Shown here one piece after another: positions 46,364-58,008 of a stretch of 64,000 bases of DNA. Origin of the DNA: Zea mays (taxonomy: Eukaryota; Streptophyta; Magnoliopsida; Poales; Poaceae); the NCBI RefSeq assembly GCF_902167145.1, contig NC_050098.1, forward strand, positions 127,794,207 to 127,858,206, in the 5' to 3' direction. The position numbers and the translations under genes are program-made. The notes under the pieces are model-generated. The model was not told the origin of the DNA. It did not search any database and worked only from the letters and a program-made list of their open reading frames with translations. Every line of letters begins with the position of its first letter. Position 1 is the stretch's first letter.

Positions 46364-47146
46364 TCTATAGCATACATGTGTTTTATGCCTTTGATCATGT
46401 TACTTATACATTCATGCAATTTGTTGCTTATTTATGGTGCTCAAGTTGTGCAAGGGATCCCCGGACCTCACAAGTCCATGTGTGAATGATGCACATATTT
46501 AGGGGGAGAAGTGCTACAACTTGACCCTTTGAGACTAACCTTTGTGTTTGAGTATATTTAATGAAGTCTCAAAGGTGAATTGAAAGGGAAAGGTGAACTT
46601 GGACCATGCAAAGACTTCCACTGCACTCTGGTATTAGTGTACTCACCTCCAAGTTCATTCTTATGAATCTTATTGCCTTTTTGCTCTTAATTGACAATTT
46701 TGGTGAGGCAATGGGGTTAAAGGGCCAAAAATGATCCCATTTTGGTGCTTAATGCCAAAGGGGGAGAAATTAAGGCCAAAGCAAATGGATCAGCTACCAC
46801 TTGAGAATTTTGAAAATAGTAGAGTTAGAACCTTTGATTTGACCAAAATACTCTTGTTGCAAAATTTGGTCTCTTGTGGGGGAGAATTTATGATTATGGG
46901 AAAAAGGGGGAGTTTTTGGCACTTGATCAATTTTTCCATTAGAATATCTTTGTGCCTAATCAAGTGTGTTTGACTTAGAGATAGGAAAATGAATTTGGTT
47001 TGCAAAAACAAACCAAGTGGTGGCAAAGAATGATCCAAAAATGCCAAATTAGAGTTAAAAACAATTTGGTCTTCAATTTGAATCGAGGTTGCATGTTTTG
47101 CATTGCTTTTTGATGTGTTGGCATAAATCACCAAAAAGGGGGAGAT
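46364..47146 (+). other. Copia-3 3' non-coding region with polypurine-tract repeats
   Basis: AGGGGGAGA-type tracts at about 46501, 46757, 46877 and 46904, and the tract abutting the 3' LTR, AAAAAGGGGGAGAT, at 47133-47146. No coding region. Confidence 0.8.
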
Positions 47147-48424
47147 TGAAAGGGAAATGTGCCCTTGGGCCATTTCTATAATGTTTTGGTGATTAAGTAT
47201 CCAACACAAAGTGAGTGAAATATTATGTGCCAAACAAGCAAAAGATGCAAATCATGTAACAAAGTACGTTTCTAGACTTAGTACATTTTTTTGAGTACTA
47301 ACATATGTTGTCTAAGTGCTAGAAACAGAGAAAAGAAAAGAACCAAAAGACTTGGCTCGATGCAGCCAAATCTCTGCTCATTCTGGCACACCGGACTGTC
47401 CGGTGGTGCACCGGACAGTGTCCGGTGCGCCAGGCTGAACTCCGGTGAACAGGCCGCTCTCGGGAAAATTTGGCGGCGTACGGCTATAATTCACCGGACA
47501 GTCCGATGGTGCACCGGACTGTCCGGTGAGCCAACGGCCTCCAGCGCAACGGTCGGTCGCGCAATCCGCGGGCGACGCGTGGCCCGCGCCAACGATCGGC
47601 AGGAGGCACCGGACTGTCCGTTGTGCACCGGACAGTGTCCGGTGCGCCAACTGCCATGAATCTGCAACGGTCGTCTGCGCCAAAATAGGAAGGAGATCGC
47701 GCACCGGACATGAACAGTGGTTGTCTGGTGGTGCACCGGACTGTCCGGTGCACCACCCGACAGAAGGCAACTTTGGCCTTCCTTGTTGGCCTCCAACGGC
47801 TCCTAGCTGCCTTGGGGCTATAAAAGGGACCCCTAGGCGCATGGAGGAGACACCCAAGCACACTCTAAGCATTCCAAGACTTCTAGTCCTCACTTTCACG
47901 CAATCATTCATCGTTCTTGAGATTGGAGCACTTTTCGAGTTGTAAACTCCTCGCGCGTGTTTTGTGTGCTCATCTTCTCACTTGTGTGCGTGTTTGTGGT
48001 GTGGATTTAATTGTAGTGTACATTGCTCTTCCCAACCTTACTTCGTGCTTTCTTTGTGATCAATCTTGTAAGGGCGAGAGGTTCCAACTTGTGGAGATTC
48101 CTCGCAAATAGGAAGAAAACTATAAAAAGAATACCGTGGTATTCAAGTTGATCATCGGATCACTTGAAAGGGGTTGAGTGTAACCCTCATTCATTGGGAT
48201 GCCACAACGTGGAGGTAGGCAAGTGTTATACTTGGCCAAACCATGGGATAAACCATTGTGTCTTTTGTGTTGTCTTTCTCTGTGATTATTGTGATTCACA
48301 AGAGCTCGCTCTATAGCCACTTGGTTCTATTGCACTAACATCTTTATAACCAAGCTTGTGGCTATTTAGTATTGAATTTTACAGGATCACCTATTCACCC
48401 CCCCCCCCCCTCTAGGTGCTTTCA
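47147..48424 (+). repeat. Copia-3 3' LTR
   Basis: 1278 bp, TGAAAGGG to GCTTTCA, followed by ACTAC. Palindromes at 47388-47760, TATA box at 47818-47827, C13 run at 48398-48410. Confidence 0.93.
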
Positions 48425-48829
48425 ACTACGCCCCAGCCCCCATTGACGGCCCTCCGGCAAAGCCAACTACATCTCCAGGTTCATCTAATTAATCAGCTAA
48501 GGGCGTCCCATTCCACCCTCATGGTTGTACTGTTATCCCGGGTGGTCACTCCACGAATAGGTCCTTACGGAGAGGTACTCAGCAAAAAGGCTAGAGCCCC
48601 CTAACGTATCATAGAATCATCCACATAATCAGGATAACAGTGTTGTATCATAAATGTTCACATCATGTTCATTGATTAAGTTAAGGCAATAGCAACATGC
48701 TAACCATGGTAACCCAAAAGGTAAACAAGGATAAGTGAATACAGACTAGTCAATCCTTAGGTTTCATAAAGTAATGCGGGATAGTGAATCATAAAGTATG
48801 TAGGACATAATGGGTCAGAGGACACTTGC

Positions 48830-48968
48830 CTTCACCAGGTGGTTGCTCAGGGAGGTCTCCAACAACACACTCAGGAACTTCGGACTGCTCGTTGTCTAAA
48901 TAAAGCCAGCATGCATTCAATATATTTGGAAAGTACAAATGAACAGCACACCAAACATGTACAAACAT
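48830..48968 (-). CDS. LTR-B split ORF, candidate exon 1
   Basis: ATG at 48966-48968 on minus opens 46 codons plus one base up to G|GCAAGT (GCAAGT at 48824-48829). The hydrophobic start (WCAVHLYF) is followed by an acidic end (EVPECVVGDLPEQPPGE), the same order as in the Tekay LTRs. If the exon instead begins at AG before 48895 it is 66 nt, against 69 in Tekay. The one-base phase matches exon 2 at 11073. With Copia-3 removed the intron would be about 986 nt, against 974 and 983 in Tekay LTRs. Confidence 0.5.
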
Positions 48969-49250
48969 AGGAATACATCTTGAAAAGACACAATACTACA
49001 TAAGGGATAATGAATTCAAAGTATAACATAAAATATGGCATACATTAACTTTATTTGAAAATAGATTATTATTTCCCTAAGTGTTATTTACTAGTACATA
49101 ATCATAGATCAATTTATTTTATTGTGAACTAAAATTTAGAACAGAGATGAACTTATGCAATACCTATTATTAATCTCACAAGCTTAAACAAGTTTAAATC
49201 TCTAAGGTTCTCCTTTTATTTATTTTATTAAATAAATAAAACATACATCT

Positions 49251-49372
49251 ACATTAGTTCATATTCAATCCTAAAAATTAGAGTGTGCAGTCAATAAGTG
49301 AACCTATTTTTACATTAGTTCATATTCAATCCTAAAAATTAGAGTGTGCAGTCAATAAGTGAACCTATTTTA
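49251..49372. repeat. 61-bp tandem duplication in LTR-B
   Basis: Two near-identical 61-bp units, 49251-49311 and 49312-49372, starting ACATTAGTTCATATTC. Confidence 0.9.
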
Positions 49373-51184
49373 TTTAAACAGAGAATAATTCTATGAACAT
49401 TTTGCAATTTGAATCACTAAATTTGGAGTTTATATGCAAAAGTTATGAAATAAGCAAGTTTGGGAATTCAAATATGAAATTAGGGCCAATTCTGTGAATA
49501 TTTAAAAGTCCAGGGCTAAATTTGCAAGATTACAGGGGCCTGCGCACGAAAACCAGGGATGGCGGGTTGATTTCCAGTAAACTGAGGGTCTCTTTAAGAA
49601 AACTACCACGCGAAGGGGCATCGGGTAAATCTAACCGTCAGATCTAAAACCAACGGCTGAGATTAGATCTACGGCTGAGGGCGCGCGCGCGAGCGGGCGA
49701 GCGCTGACAGGCGGGCCCGGGAGTGTCAGCGACAAAGGGGGAGAGCGCGTTGACCGAGCGGGACTAACGCCAGGGGGTTTGAGTGCTGACAGGCGGGCCA
49801 AGGGCGTAGGGCGTGCGTGCGCGAAGCGGTACCCGCGGTCCAGGCCGTGCGATCAGGATCGGATGGAGGGGATCAGATCGAGGGAAAACATACGGCTGCG
49901 GGCGGCGCCGCTCCGCTCCGCGGCGGTGAGGTCGTCGGCGTTGAGGCAGGCGTGAGCTAGGGGGGTCCGGGGTCGCCGGGATTGGGCAAAGAGGGAGAGA
50001 ACGCCACGGTGAACTCAATGGCGAGGAACGGGCCATGAATCCACGGGTAGAGACGGGAGAACGGCGGTGAGAAAGCCTCGGGCGGGCCGGAGTAACTCCG
50101 GTGAGCCATTCCAGCCATGGGGAGGGGGCTTAAGGCGCGCTAAGGCCTGGGCTACCTTCAGCAGAGGCAGGGGTGACACAGGGACCTACTCCGGGGAACT
50201 AGACCGGGCTAAATCGGTCGGCCACCGCGCGAGCACGGCAGACCGCCTCGGCCGAGCACCGGCGAAGGCAAAATTGGCCTAGCACAGGGCGCAATAGGGG
50301 AAATTGGGCATGGGGACGTGTCTCACCTCGGGGCGAATCTCGGGGAGGCTTGGAGCGGTCTCCGGTGAGCTGGATGGCCGGGAACACGGGTGCAGGTCTC
50401 CAGCGGCGGCTGGCGGTGTGAGCAGAGCGCGAGAGAGGGTGAAGCTAAGCGAAATGAGGCGAGGGGTGTGTGCGGGGCACTGGCGGGGCTCTAAGAAGGG
50501 AGCTGGGCGTGTGGGCGGGCATCGTGGCCGAGAAATCCGGCGACGTGCGCGAGTGCGCACGTGCCGGTCCACGGCGAGCGCGGAGAGGACGGAACTGATA
50601 GGGCAGGCCCACGGCGCAGAGAGAGAAGAAAGGGGCGCGCGGGGCAACGGCTCGGCGACTAGCGATCCGGGCCCGCGAGACAGAGAGAGAGGGAGCGCAC
50701 GGGTGAAGGAAACTGGCGCTGACAGGTCGGTCCCACTAGGCAGCGAGCGAGAGAGGGAGGGCGTGCGCGAGGGAGAACTGCCGCTGTCAGACGGCGCGGG
50801 CGCGCGGCCTGGCTGGGCTTAGTGGGCCAATTGGGCTGCTTTCCCTTTTTCTTTTTCTCTGGATTTTCTAATTCCTTTTCTATTTCTTTTTATATAGAGT
50901 TTTCGAATCCAAATTTAAACTAGGTTTCAAATTCAAATAAATTCAAACTTGTGCACCACTTCAAAGAATATTTTAAGCTCAGCATGATGCAACATGTCAT
51001 GACTCATAAGGTTTTGATAAAAATAAATAATTAACCTCCACTAGTTTAAGCTATTTCTAATCAAAAAGGAAAAAAGAGAAAAAGAATCTAGAGAGAAAGC
51101 CTAGAGTGAGAAAAGGAAGAGTAACACATGATTTTGGGTGATAATTAGAAAGAAATTTTATACCCCCAAAATTAGGGTGTTACA

Positions 51185-51268
51185 CATCACTTAGAAGAAG
51201 AAGCAACCTAGGAAAGAGAAGATGATCTGAGAGCCAAGTACCCGGAACTCTTTGCTAGCCAGCCCTGA
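51185..51268 (+). pseudogene. pol: Tekay-like Pol C-terminus (chromodomain end), nonsense codon
   Basis: Plus-strand frame reads the last about 28 residues of a Tekay Pol ([18 protein letters not shown], stop at 51266-51268), matching Tekay-1's end. TAG at 51209-51211 replaces the Trp of ATWERED. All upstream parts are cut off by LTR-B. Confidence 0.85.
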
Positions 51269-51290
51269 ATCTCGAGGGCGAGATTCTTTT

Positions 51291-51302
51291 AAGGGGGATA
51301 GG
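51291..51302 (+). other. Polypurine tract before LTR-D
   Basis: AAGGGGGATAGG just before the LTR start, the same as Tekay-1's tract. Confidence 0.8.
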
Positions 51303-51304
51303 TC

Positions 51305-53606
51305 TGTAACACCCTGAATTTGGGGGTATAAAATTTCTTACTAATTACCAACCAAATTAAGGTGTTACTCTTCTCTCTCTCTCTAGTTTCACCCTCTCTT
51401 TTTCGTTTTGTAGAATTAGTTTAATTAGGGAGGGATTATTTATTTTATTTTGTCCAAACCATATGAGTCATGAAATGTTGCATCATGTTGAGCTCCAAAT
51501 ATTCTTTGAATTATTGCACATATTTGATTTGGTTTGAATTTGAAACTTGATTTGAATTTGAATTGAGAACCCTAGGGAAGATAAATAGAAAAGCAATTAG
51601 AAATTCCCTGGAAAATAGAAAAGCAATTTCAGCCCAAGTTAGCCCAGCTCCGCGCGCGCGCCCGCGTGCACTCGGTGCCTGACAGGCGGGTCCCGCCTGT
51701 CGGCGCCAACCCGCGTGCTCTCTCTCCCTCTTTCTCTCGCTGCTCTGTGGGGTTGACCTGTCGGCGCCGTTTCTTTCCAACGTGCGCGCTCTTTCTCTCT
51801 GCCTCGCGGACCCCACCCGTTAGCCACCTCCGCGTCCCTAACCTTTCGCCCACGTTCCCCCGCCGTGGACGCGCCCATGACCGCGCGTTCTCCGGCCACC
51901 CCTCTGCACGCCCTCGCCCCTTTAGACCCCATGCCCCGCTCACCCACTTCCCCCTACTCATTTGTGCCCTCAGCCGAGCTCTCTCGCCCCCTCTTTTGCC
52001 CTGCGCACGCGACCAGCCAAGCCCCGTCGCCGCTAACCGAAGACCGTCGTCGTTCCGCGACCGTCGTTCAGCCCGCGTCGCGCTCGTTCCCTTGGTAAGC
52101 TCCGCCGCATCACCCACAACTCGGGACACCCCTCGGTTTACCCCCAACCCCTCTGGTTTGCCCGGTCCACGCTCACCGGAGAGTTTCCCGAGCAACCGGA
52201 GTCTGCCGCCGTCGACCTGGGACTTCACCGCCTCTCCGCCGTCCCCGAGGCGCTCCTGGGTTTGCGCTTGTGGTAAGCAACCTCCCCGCATCTCTATTTC
52301 CCCGTTTATTGCCCTGGTCGTCGCACAATTGCTCACCGGAGTAAGTTTGCGCCACCGCGGGACCTTTATGTCGTGGTCTGCGCCCTCTGGTGATGCCCAC
52401 GACTGTGTTCGCCGTGTCGCCCTGAACGCGCCTGACCCTTTCCCTAAGACCCTAGAGCCCCGTCGTGGCCGTCCCCCACGTTTCCGGTGAGCCCTCGCCG
52501 CGAGGCCGAGCGGTGCCACCACGCTTAGGTTCAGCCACCGGCTGTTGGATCTCGGGCATCAGTATGAGATCTGGCGGTTTAGATTTAATCAGAGCCGATC
52601 TGATCTCAGTCCTCCGATCCAGATCCGACTATTCCCCACTCTTCCCCCATCACTCGTGCCCCTGCCACTGGGTCTGGTCTGTCAGCCCTGCCCTGGTTCG
52701 CTGACGCCCGGAGCCCACCTGTCAGCACTCGTCGCGCGCCTGCGCCCGCGCGCTCGCCCGCGGATCTAATCTCGGCCGTTGATTTTAGATCTAATGACTG
52801 AGCGGGCCCGATACCCCTTCGTGTGTAATTTTAGCTAAAGAGCCCCTGAGTTTCCGAGTAATAGAACCCGTCGTCACTGGTTTTCGCGCGCAGGCCCCTG
52901 TGTTCTTTTAAATAGCCCCTGTGCTTTTAAATAATTACAGAATTAGACTTATTTTCATATTTCAAACTTCAAAACTTGTTTATTTCATATCTTTGTCATA
53001 TAAACTCCAAATTTAATGATTCAAATTGCAAAATGTTCATAGGAATATTCTCTGTTCAAATAAATTATGTCCATACACAGTATGTACACTCTAATTTTAT
53101 ACCTAGACTATAGGTTAGTGTATGTGTTAATTCATTTGTTTATTAAATAAGTAAAAAAAGGAGAGCCCTAGTTGCAAATGAATATTTAATGTTGTGAGAT
53201 TAATAATGTGCCATGTAAGAATTGATCCCTGGTATAATTCAATGTCCTGCATTACATTATTGAAACTTAAGGATTGACTAGTATGTATTTACCTTATCCT
53301 TGTTTACCTTTTGGGTTATCATGATTAGCATTATGCTCTTTCTTAAACTTAATCAATGAACATGATGTGAATACTTATGATACGATGATGTTCTTGTGAT
53401 AACTTTAGGGGACTCAGGTCATTTTCCTGAGTACCTCTCCGTAAGGACCTGTTTGGGGAGTGACAACCCGGGATAACAGTGCAACCATGAGGGTGGAATG
53501 GGACGCCCTTAGCTGATTAATTAGAGGAACTAGAGGAGTAGTTGGCTTCGTCGTAGGGTCGTCAATAGGGTCCGGGCACAGTACTTGCTCTGCTGAGGCT
53601 GGTTGC
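51305..53606 (+). repeat. LTR-D, 3' LTR of older Tekay-like element, truncated
   Basis: Starts TGTAACACCCTGAATTTGG and resembles LTR-B. GC-rich block with Ser/Pro-type frames at 51650-52780, AT-rich after 52900. The region where exon 1 should be (about 53150-53270) lacks it. Cut at 53606 by LTR-E before the exon-2 position. Confidence 0.82.
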
Positions 53607-55587
53607 TGTAATACCCACTTTGTAAGGAAGAATAAAAGGAGAAATTGTTTCCTTTATATATGTATGTGTACCTCTAGTTATCATTACATGTGACCACTCA
53701 TGTAAAAAAAGTAGATCCTTAATAAGACACAAATAAACCATTGCATCATATTGGATTTTTTGTTTGTGCATTAAAATCAATAATGATAATGAGAAGAGTA
53801 TTTGAGGAAAAAAAAGAGAAAGAAAGGGATAAAATAAAATATAAAACAAAGTTTAGAAATACACAAACTCAACCATACTGGTATGATTAAAAATCTAATT
53901 TGAGTACAAATTCAAAGTCATACTTGAACTTCAAATTGGGTACTAGTTTCATACTCATATTTTGAAGTTCAAATTGGGAATTGAAAAAAAATAAAAAGAA
54001 AAGAAAACAGAAAACAGAAAATATAAAAAGAAAAGAATAAAAAGGCTTCATGGGCCAATTCCACTCTATTAGGCCCAACTTCGAGCCAACTCCTCGCTTC
54101 GCGCGGCCCAACTACGTTCTCGCGCTCGCTGGCCCATCGCACACCCCGGCTCGCTGGCGGGCGGGACCCTCTCGTCAGCCGCTCACCGCACCAGCTACGC
54201 GACCAAACTATCACGTTGCGCAGTGGGCCCCACGCCTCCCGGTCGTCGTCTTCGCGAGTTTGGCGGACCATGCCGAACGCCTCGCACTGCCGTTGTGTGG
54301 CCCGAGCACCCCGCGATCTCTGTAACAGAATCTCGCACCTCCCTGCTACCTCCTCGGCACCGACCTCCAGTCCATACCCGTCTCGCACTTAGGGCCGTTT
54401 GGATAGGGATCCTAACGAACTCGACCGTCAACCGTGGAGCCCCGTATGTTACCGCCGCCGCAACCAACCGGAATCGGCCTGCTGCCTCAAACGGATCCCT
54501 AGATTCTCACCTACCGATCCTCGCTCATGCATGAACTTCACGGGTATATATGCCATCATATCCCGAACCGCAGAGCCGAGCTCGCCATCGGAAAATAGAA
54601 AGGGGCCACCGCGGTCGCAAGAACAGGAGAGGTGAGAGCAAAGCCGAGAGAAGAGGGAGGGTGTGTGCTCCGTATCGGTGCGCTGGGTGCCAGACCTCGG
54701 TACCTTCATCGTCGGGATCTCCGGTTGCCGCTTCTTGCGAGAGAGCAGGATCGGTGGGCCATCTGTACGGGCGCAATTCGCGATTTCGCGCCAGACCTAT
54801 TGCTCCGCCGCGGGCCCGTCCTCCATTGCGAACGCGCGCGTCTTCGCCTCTAACCTCGGTAAAGAACCCTTTCCCTCTATCCGCTTTCAGCTCCTCTTCG
54901 CAGTGCACCGATCGGATTTCGCTGTTAGGTGCTTGGGACCGAAATCGCTGTGCCCCGGGCATGGCACCACTGCCAGCTCGGGCGGCGTTGCCGTGCTCTG
55001 GCGGCCAAGGGATTAGGGATGTTCTGGCCGTTGGATGGCCAGGGAACGACCTTGATCGGCTCGCGGTGACCTATCCAGCCGAAAGCGAGATGGGCCGTCC
55101 GATCGGGATCGAAGGGCGGTGAGAAGGCTAGGATTCATTAAACCTAGGTCGTTAGATCGTGATCTGAGGGCCATCCTCGCTTACCGTTTCGATGTGGGTG
55201 CAGTCTAACTGGGCCACCCATTGTGGATCGAACGGCTGAGATCTAGAGATACCCCTTCGCCGTGGACGTTTTGCTTAAGAGTCCCTGTTCTTTTTGTAAA
55301 TGAACCCGCCGTCCAGTGCGGGGGAAATGAGTCTTAAGAAATTTTATGAGTTAGACCCCGGGTTCATTGTTATTGTGTGCGCAGCCCAGAACTCAGGAAA
55401 ATAGGAGAAATTAATTTAGAAAATGATTTTTAATGAGAAAATAAATGCCAGAAACTTGTATAATTCATAGAAAAATTATATTAAGTCCAAATTGATCCAT
55501 TCCAGTTCCTATAATTTTGTAGTACTATTGTTTATCATTTTGTGTCACTGTTTTGGCATGAAAGCCATATTAAAATTGATATCCTAA
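53607..55587 (+). repeat. LTR-E, partial gypsy LTR
   Basis: Starts TGTAATACCCACTT after GTTGC, the possible target duplication. Its end portion (55440-55587) matches solo LTR-C read on minus. A GC-rich part lies at 54040-55200. Interrupted at 55588 by Tekay-2; the remainder lies past the window. Confidence 0.75.
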
Positions 55588-56850
55588 TGTAACGCCCCGA
55601 ATTTTGCAGTTGAATTTTTTCTTTTCTTTACTCGCCAAATTCGGGCGTTACCTTTTCTTTTTCTTTTTGCCCTCGCTAGACCTTGACTTTTTCCAAAGCT
55701 AGCGGGATTCGGTTTGGAATTCCCGTGTAAATAAAAACTCTAAAAAATACTTTATGTTGTTTGATGCACCATGCCGAGCTATGCATTCTTTGATTGTTTG
55801 AAAGTGCAAATGCATTCATCTAGGAAGATCGGATTTCGAAAACAGGGAAATAATCTTTTCTTTTTCTTTCTCTTTCTTTCTCTCTCCCTCTTCCCCTTTC
55901 CCTCTCTCCCGCGCCATGGGCTCCTTGGCCGGCCCAGCCGCCCCTTGGCCGGCCCAAGCCCCCTGCGCGCCCCCCCTCTTGTGCCTTGGCAGGCCCAGCC
56001 GCCCCCCCCCCCCACCTCCCCTTTTTTTTCCCCAATTCCCTCTCCCTCTCTCTCTCCCTCTCATTTTCCCTCTCTCTCCCTAAGCCGCCGCCCCTACCCC
56101 TCTGCCCTAACCGCCGCCGCCCCCTGCTCGGCCGCCGCCCTCGCCGTCGGCCGCCCATCGCCGGTGAGCCCCCCCCCCCCCTTTCCCTCTCCTCCCTCCC
56201 TCTCCCCTCTCCCCTCCTCCCTCCCCTTGGCAGCCCAGCCGCCCGGCCACCCCTGGCCGCGCCCCTGGCCGCCCCCAGCCCAGCCGCCGGCCGCGCCCTG
56301 GCCCCAGCCGTGCCTGGCCAGCCTCGGCCGTGCCCTGGCCGGCCCCGGCCGCGCCCAGCCGCGCCCCCGGCCCGCCCTGGCCGCGCCCTCGGCCGCCCCT
56401 GGCCCCTGGCCGCCCGCCAGCCGCCCCCTGCCCGCTGGTTCGGCCGCGCCCCTGGCCGGCCCAGCCGCTCGCCCAGCCGGCCGGTTCAACCGCCCTAGGG
56501 CCGGTTCAACCGCCCCCCCCCTGTTTTTTTTTATTTTTTTTTATTTTATTTTATTTACTTTCTGTGATCATAATTACCTTATTTTGGGTAGACTAATCAT
56601 GGTTCATGCTATGGAAATGAGAAGTTTAATTTAGAATTTCGTTGCGCTAGTTGATTCATTTAGTTAATTGTTTATCCCGTGCAATGTTAATCAACTTAAA
56701 ATGATTAGGTTCCCACTAGTGCATATAACAGAATTCTTTTGTTAGGAACCTATTGAAACTAGAGTGCATAATTTAACTAATCATTAGTGCATAAACTTTA
56801 ACCCCCCTGCGAGACCCTTTTCCCGTTTCTTTCTAACCATAACAAATGCA

Positions 56851-57034
56851 ATGTCAAATGTCATACTTGATGCATATTCGCTTTATTTGTTCCCTTGTAT
56901 GGTGTACTGTTCTTTTGTATTAAATATGTGGATGGATGGATGTATGTATGTTTGCGCTCGCATAGAGAACGATCCGGTCGAAGAGCCCGAGGAATTCGCA
57001 GGAGAAGCCCCTGAGCAGCAGTCGGTTGGTGGAG
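56851..57034 (+). CDS. Tekay-2 LTR split ORF, candidate exon 1
   Basis: ATG at 56851 opens 61 codons plus one base to G|GCAAGT (GCAAGT 57035-57040). Hydrophobic part (YLFPCMVYCSFVL), then MDGCMYVC and the acidic ENDPVEEPEEFAGEAPEQQ. Over the last 69 nt it differs from Tekay-1 at two positions, one synonymous (GAC/GAT) and one Leu/Phe. The other possible start is after AG at 56964-56965. Confidence 0.52.
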
Positions 57035-58008
57035 GCAAGTGTCCTTTGACCTATCTCTGTCCTAATCATTCTTTAATTCACCTCCCGCATCACACATTTA
57101 TACCTAAGGATTGACTAGCTTTTTGTTATCCATGTCCTTGTTTACCTATTTGGGTCGGATTATTACTGCTTAGTTTGATGCTATTGCTCAACTTTAATCA
57201 ATGAACATGATGTGGTTATCTATGATACGATGTTTTCCCGTTCTTATTTATGATTATACTTGTGGCATTTAAGGGGACTCGAGCGGTTTCTCGAGTGCAT
57301 CTCCGTAAGGACCTGTTCAATGGATGACCGCCCGGGAAAACAGTGCAACCATGAGGGTGGAATGCGGTGCCCTTAGCTGAATAATTAGAGGATCCGGGGT
57401 GTAGTTCGCTTCGCCGTCGTGCCGTCAATGGGGCTCGGTGTATGCGGCTCGCTCTGCCAAGGTTGATTTGTCCCTTGGGGAGGAGTGCGGTACATTTAGG
57501 AAACCTAACGGGTGGCTACAGCCCCGGGGAATCTTTGTAAAGGCTTCGTAGTGAATCCTTGGCCATTCACCTCGGGAGTGAATAAGGGTCTTGCAAGCCC
57601 GGGCCAGAGAGGGAATCACGGCTTGTGGGTAAAGTGCACAACCTCTGCAGAGTGTTATGAAACTGATATATCAGCCGTGCTCGCGGTTATGAGCGGCCAA
57701 GGGAGCTCCAGAGATTAGTGATACTTGATCAGAGATACTTTGGTACAGGTGACAATGAGATTGATGGTTCTGATTACGATTATGGTATTGGTAAGTGGTA
57801 TTCTTTCTGTTTGGAAAGGATACATTGGGCTAATAACTTGGGTTAATGTTAAAACCTGGCTTTCTACTAGTAAGTAATAACCTGACCAACTAAAAGCAAC
57901 TGCTTGACTTATCCCCACATAAAGCTAGTCCACTACAGCCAAACAGGATACTTGCTGAGTATGTTGATGTGTACTCACCCTTGCTCTACACACCAAACCC
58001 CCCCCCAG

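Larger units (their letters stand above)
11660..48424 (+). mobile_element. Copia-3: Ty1/copia Sirevirus-type retrotransposon with nested insertions
   Basis: 5' LTR 11660-11780 plus 39591-40743, primer-binding site 40746, gag 40794-43166, pol 43167-46363, polypurine-tract region 46364-47146, 3' LTR 47147-48424. The target duplication ACTAC flanks it. A second Sirevirus family, distinct from Copia-1/2 in LTR sequence but sharing palindromes and protein plan. Its 5' LTR is split by the 27.8-kb Tat nest (GGTAC at 11776-11780 and 39591-39595). Several frameshifts and stops in gag and pol show that it is older and non-functional. Confidence 0.93.
48425..51184 (-). repeat. LTR-B, second piece
   Basis: Continues LTR-B to its tip, TGTAACACCC on minus at 51184. 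Contains exon 1 of the split ORF (48830-48968), a 61-bp tandem duplication, AT-rich sequence (48900-49600) and a GC-rich block (49680-50820). Its outer flank cuts the coding end of an older Tekay-like element. Whether it is a solo LTR or the 5' LTR of a longer element cannot be seen, as the other end is outside the window. Confidence 0.87.

Noticed and set aside
51666..52490. 274-codon Pro/Ser-rich frame in LTR-D
   Set aside because: Competes with a 297-codon frame on the other strand; GC-rich LTR sequence, no domain.
55771..56634. 287-codon Pro-rich frame in the Tekay-2 LTR
   Set aside because: C-rich low complexity, not kept in Tekay-1 LTRs; could include leader exon sequence but not a supported protein.
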